Positions 7,196 through 9,660 of a DNA stretch of 9,660 nt are shown piece after piece. The stretch's first letter is position 1. Each line of letters begins with the position of its first letter. Both the position numbers and the translations under genes were made by a program. The stretch comes from Victivallis vadensis (lineage in GTDB: Bacteria; Verrucomicrobiota; Lentisphaeria; Victivallales; GWF2-50-93). Location of the stretch: the NCBI GenBank assembly GCA_020718525.1, contig DYRX01000158.1:1-9660 (forward strand), in the 5' to 3' direction. Under the pieces are notes generated by a model. It was not told where the DNA came from and made no database searches. It was given only the letters and a program-made list of their open reading frames with translations.

Positions 7196-7762
7196 TCAGA
7201 ACTTTACTTTTGGCACTTCGCGCTGGGTCTGATCGGCGAGTTCGAAAAGATCCATAGCCGAGAATCCTCCAAATCCTGCCACAATGTTCGACGGGATCAT
7301 CTGGATTTTCGTGTTGTATTGCATGACTGCGTCATTGTATGCCTGACGGGCGAAGGATATCTTGTTCTCTGTTGAGGATAGCTCTTCCTGGAGGGAGAGA
7401 AAATTTTGATTCGCCTTAAGGTCGGGGTATGCCTCGGAAAGAGCGAGAAGCCTCGACAAAACGCCGGAGAGCTCTCCTTCCGCCTTAGCCTGCTGTGCTA
7501 CTCCGTTCGCCTGCAACGCGGCATTCCTGGCATTGACAACAGCCTCGAACGTTGTTTTTTCGTGTCCGGCATAGCCCTTCACGGTTTCGACAAGATTGGG
7601 GATGAGGTCGTGGCGCCTCTTGAGCTGGACATCAATCTGCGCCCAGCAGTTCTTTGCCTGATTTCTCAGGAAAACCAGTGAATTGTAGGTTCCGAAAAAC
7701 CAAAGCGCAAGCACAAAGGCAATCCCAGCCATCACACCTAAAACGACAAGCAATGGCAACAT
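7196..7762 (-). CDS. lemA: LemA family membrane-anchored protein
   Basis: The 188-residue product has the full LemA family pattern. An N-terminal membrane helix (about 3-24) leads into FGTYNSLVFLRNQAKNCWAQ (23-42), then IDVQLKRRHDLIPNLVETVK (43-62) and GYAGHE (63-68). AYPDLKANQNF (111-121), ENKISFARQAYNDAVMQYN (132-150) and the tail EVPKVKF complete it. LemA proteins are helical, with a short N-terminal outside segment; their molecular role is poorly defined, and many sit near YgcG/TPM-domain or HtpX genes. Neither partner is here. I start it at 7762: an AGAGGGG site (complement of 7771-7777) is 8 bases upstream, and the membrane helix then begins at once, as in the family. The frame is open to an ATG at 7828, but those 22 extra residues are polar and unlike LemA. 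It is the first gene of the minus-strand cluster. Confidence 0.95.
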   Translation of the reverse strand: MLPLLVVLGVMAGIAFVLALWFFGTYNSLVFLRNQAKNCWAQIDVQLKRRHDLIPNLVETVKGYAGHEKTTFEAVVNARNAALQANGVAQQAKAEGELSGVLSRLLALSEAYPDLKANQNFLSLQEELSSTENKISFARQAYNDAVMQYNTKIQMIPSNIVAGFGGFSAMDLFELADQTQREVPKVKF

Positions 7763-7812
7763 AATTGAGTCCCCTCTCTGTTCTCTGTTTTGTTCTAAAT
7801 ACTGTTGAATTA

Positions 7813-7846
7813 CGACAGTCAGACCCAAATGCCTTCTGTCGGGTCT
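7813..7846. promoter_or_regulatory. Overlapping inverted repeats at the predicted lemA transcription start
   Basis: CGACAG (7813-7818) pairs with CTGTCG (7836-7841), and AGACCC (7821-7826) pairs with GGGTCT (7841-7846). The two pairings share base 7841 and interleave, so in RNA they would compete. As DNA, the AGACCC-N14-GGGTCT arrangement could be an operator overlapping the start site. The repeats are plain in the sequence; the function is inferred. Confidence 0.35.
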
Positions 7847-7848
7847 AT

Positions 7849-7877
7849 AAAATACTATGCGTTTTTATGAAAATCAA
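7849..7877 (-). promoter_or_regulatory. Candidate sigma70-type promoter of the lemA operon
   Basis: On the minus strand TTGATT (7877-7872) and TATTTT (7854-7849) are separated by exactly 17 bases and each match consensus at 4 of 6 positions, in an AT-rich setting. Transcription would begin near base 7842 and leave a leader of about 80 bases before the lemA ATG at 7762. The leader would begin at the inverted repeats at 7813-7846. Confidence 0.4.
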
Positions 7878-8057
7878 ATCGTATGCAATGAACTTTTCAA
7901 TTGTTTGCCATGTCTTATTCGGCACAAGAATTCAGCGAAGAACACCGCAGTCTGGAGCTGAATCCGGATCGCTATGGAAATGGGGATCGCTTTGAACAGG
8001 GGACGATGCCGATTTCGATACTGACGGCGATCCTGATAAAGCGAGGACTGAAGTAAC

Positions 8058-9512
8058 ATGATATTATTTATGAAGGGGAAAATGAAAAGAAACAATGCCG
8101 TTTGCATTTCGCAGAAGATCTCCAGCTTCAGCGCGGGCCGAGCTCTGATTCTCGCCGCATCTTTGTCCGCGAGTCTAGGAATTGCCGCATTAGTGGGAGA
8201 TGCCGGTGATCTTGACAAAGCCGTGAGCATTCAAAATGCATTCAACGATGTCGCCGAAAAAGCATTTCCATGTGTCGTTGTCATAAGCACAAAAAAGGAG
8301 CTTGAAAACACAGGGCCAGCGCCCTTTTTCGAACATTTCTTCGACCGCTACCGTAAAAACAGGGAGAAGGGAAAGAAGGAGCCGAAGCCTAATCCCTATG
8401 TCGAGGCTAAGGGCTCCGGCTTTTTGATATCTGCCGACGGATACATTGTCACAAATAATCATGTCGTCAGCGAAATGGATGAGATAATCGTCCGCACCAA
8501 GGATCGCAAGGAATACAAGGTAGAAGTGAAGGGGACCGATCCGAAGACAGACCTTGCTCTTCTGAAGATCGAAGGCACGGAGAAGTTTCCCTTTCTGGAA
8601 TTTGCAAATTCCGACTCGGTCAAAGTCGGAGACTGGGCGATTGCGATAGGAGCTCCATACAATCTGGACTACACTATGACCGTCGGCATTGTTAGTCAGA
8701 CTGGAAGAAGCGTCGGTCTCAACGCCTATGAAAACTACATACAGACCGATGCTTCAATCAACAGGGGGAACAGCGGAGGTCCTCTTCTGAACATCGAGGG
8801 GAAGGTGGTCGGCGTCAATGATGTGATCTTCACTTCCGGAGCGTCGGAGGGAAACATCGGTCTGGGCTTTGCAATACCAAGCAACATGGCTTCAGACGTT
8901 GTTGAGCAGTTGAAGAGCAAAGGGGAGGTCACGCGCCCCTGGATCGGAATTGCCATGGAAGCTCTTGACCCCGAAACAAAGGAGCAGTTCAACGCCGAAA
9001 ACGGAATACTCGTGAGGGAAGTCATGGCGCAGAGCCCTGCGGACAAGGGAGGAATCGAGCCTGGCGACATAATCTTGTCCATTGATGGCAAAGCCCTCGA
9101 AACTCCTAGGGACTTGCAGTTTGAAGTCGCCGGCAAAAAGCCAGGAAAAGCTGTACTGTTTAAAATTTTGAGAAACGGAAAGGAAATGGAATTGGAGATA
9201 ATTCCTGAACTCCAAAATCCAGACGGCATGGAAATTGGCGGACTTTCGAATGGCGCGGACAAAGTTCTTGGAAAACTTGGATTGCGCATTGAAGAAAAGG
9301 ACGGAGCTCTCAGCATCACCGAAATTCTTCCAGGATCAGGCGCTGAAGCTTCAGGTCTCAAGCCCGGCATGAAAATTCTCGCTGTGAACAAGGTCAAAGT
9401 CTCAAATAGGGAAGATCTCCTGAAGGCGATAGACAAAAAGAAGGGGAAGCCGATTCTCTTCGATGTCAGCGACGGCAGGCGGAAGCTCTTTGTCGTGCTT
9501 AAAATCCAGTAG
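8058..9512 (+). CDS. HtrA/DegP-like serine protease with two PDZ domains
   Basis: The 484-residue product is a trypsin-fold protease of the HtrA family, which degrades or refolds damaged proteins in the periplasm. A basic N-terminus and a hydrophobic stretch (about 29-47) form a long signal peptide or membrane anchor. The protease domain (about 55-290) has the full triad: H135 (VTNNHVV), D165 (DPKTDLALLK) and S239 (RGNSGGP). PDZ1 spans about 293-385 (WIGIAMEALD, SPADKGGIEPGDIILSIDG) and PDZ2 about 400-482 (SGAEASGLKPGMKILAVNK), the DegP layout. A charged insertion (about 84-112) precedes the KGSGFLIS strand; this is where the family carries its LA loop. I chose ATG 8058 because GAGGA (8043-8047) is well spaced; ATGs at 8070 and 8082 have poor sites. 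It diverges from lemA. Stress regulation is common in the family, but no RpoE-like promoter is evident here. Confidence 0.95.
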   Translation: MILFMKGKMKRNNAVCISQKISSFSAGRALILAASLSASLGIAALVGDAGDLDKAVSIQNAFNDVAEKAFPCVVVISTKKELENTGPAPFFEHFFDRYRKNREKGKKEPKPNPYVEAKGSGFLISADGYIVTNNHVVSEMDEIIVRTKDRKEYKVEVKGTDPKTDLALLKIEGTEKFPFLEFANSDSVKVGDWAIAIGAPYNLDYTMTVGIVSQTGRSVGLNAYENYIQTDASINRGNSGGPLLNIEGKVVGVNDVIFTSGASEGNIGLGFAIPSNMASDVVEQLKSKGEVTRPWIGIAMEALDPETKEQFNAENGILVREVMAQSPADKGGIEPGDIILSIDGKALETPRDLQFEVAGKKPGKAVLFKILRNGKEMELEIIPELQNPDGMEIGGLSNGADKVLGKLGLRIEEKDGALSITEILPGSGAEASGLKPGMKILAVNKVKVSNREDLLKAIDKKKGKPILFDVSDGRRKLFVVLKIQ

Positions 9513-9521
9513 ATCCAATCT

Positions 9522-9566
9522 ATAGTTTTTCAGATAAATAATTACATTATTTTGCTGAAAAACTAT
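9522..9566. terminator. Nested AT-rich hairpin behind htrA, possible terminator
   Basis: ATAGTTTTTCAG (9522-9533) and CTGAAAAACTAT (9555-9566) are perfect 12-bp arms. Inside them AAATAAT (9536-9542) and ATTATTT (9546-9552) form a second 7-bp stem with a 3-base loop, leaving a 2x2 internal bulge. It starts 9 bases after the htrA stop, where a terminator belongs. But the stem is AT-rich and no T-run follows on the plus strand, so it is atypical. It could serve both strands, or be a target of a DNA-binding protein or a small element end. Confidence 0.5.
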
Positions 9567-9639
9567 CACCGGGAAGCTGAAGCTCCGCACAGATTCTCAG
9601 TTTTCTCATGACTCTTATGACTTCTGCCGCGTCGCTCAT
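9547..9639 (-). CDS. Possible 30-residue reading frame at the right edge
   Basis: On the minus strand an ATG at 9639 opens a 30-codon frame beginning MSDAAEVIRVMRKLRICAEL and ending TAA at 9547. AGGA lies 6 bases upstream of the ATG, a reasonable ribosome site. Against it, the product is very short and unrecognised, and its last codons lie inside the hairpin behind htrA. It could be a truncated gene start or chance. It would converge on htrA. Confidence 0.2.
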   Translation of the reverse strand: MSDAAEVIRVMRKLRICAELQLPGDSFSAK

Positions 9640-9660
9640 CTAGTGTCCTGTTTCCTAAAT

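Larger units (their letters stand above)
7763..8057. promoter_or_regulatory. Divergent lemA/htrA intergenic region
   Basis: These 295 bases hold the start signals of two divergent units. The lemA side has a promoter-like pair and overlapping inverted repeats. The htrA side (about 7950-8045) carries a CGAT-hexamer tract like that at 249-276, plus a 7-bp inverted repeat GGATCGC/GCGATCC (7984-7990 with 8027-8033). No convincing htrA promoter could be picked; TTGAAC (7992-7997) followed by GATACT (8017-8022) is a weak candidate with a 19-base spacer. No RNA gene is recognised. Confidence 0.55.

Noticed and set aside
7763..7828. N-terminal extension of LemA to the ATG at 7828
   Set aside because: It spans the AGAGGGG ribosome site and adds 22 polar residues not seen in the family.
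8735..9436. 233-codon frame antisense to htrA
   Set aside because: It is a mirror of strong htrA codon use; the plus-strand protein has an intact catalytic triad and PDZ domains.
9640..9660. Possible insertion-sequence end at the right edge
   Set aside because: The last 20 bases vaguely recall IS3-type termini, but no partner end or transposase is in view, so it cannot be supported.

Overview
The window looks like chromosomal DNA of a Gram-negative bacterium with about 50% GC. It encodes a lipoprotein (lipobox LTAC), a periplasmic HtrA-type protease, several proteins with signal peptides and an ArnT-like membrane glycosyltransferase. Two features suggest the PVC superphylum, perhaps a Lentisphaerae or Kiritimatiellae relative. 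One is the short GLVKYKDSWLP motif in the large secreted protein, a type of motif I associate with planctomycetes and their relatives. The other is degenerate CGATTC/CGATAC hexamer tracts between genes. This placement is an inference, not something the sequence proves. No phage, CRISPR or transposase gene is visible.

Layout. Bases 1-344 hold no convincing gene. They contain a REP-like element with two mini-hairpins at the left edge and a hexamer-built 18-bp inverted repeat (214-265). A minus-strand cluster fills 345-7762. Read in transcription order, it is lemA (7762-7196), a secreted Pro-rich protein with an internal 32-bp exact repeat (7162-6521), a lipoprotein amino-acid-type solute-binding protein (6524-5730), hisB (5733-5143), an ArnT-like glycosyltransferase (5146-3446), an ATP-grasp ligase (3439-2249) and, after a 173-bp gap, a secreted protein with eleven CxxC motifs (2075-345). 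The junctions are tight (three 4-base ATGA/GTGA overlaps and a 6-base gap), so lemA to the ATP-grasp gene is probably one transcript. The last gene may have its own promoter. An htrA/degP-like gene (8058-9512, plus strand) diverges from lemA across 295 bp. Behind it is a 45-base nested hairpin, and then a possible 30-aa reading frame entering from the right edge.

How the genes fit together. Only hisB has a firm pathway role (histidine biosynthesis). Most of the others act at or beyond the inner membrane: LemA (membrane-anchored), the binding protein (lipid-anchored), the Pro-rich and CxxC proteins (secreted), the glycosyltransferase (lipid-linked sugar transfer) and HtrA (envelope protein quality control). 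The cluster therefore reads as an envelope-oriented operon with a histidine gene embedded in it. The points most worth a second look are the secreted multi-CxxC protein, the ATP-grasp/glycosyltransferase pair, the orphan binding protein next to hisB, the unknown Pro-rich protein following lemA, and the hexamer-type intergenic sequence present at both ends of the cluster. I see no compelling evidence of a complete new defence or mobile system.
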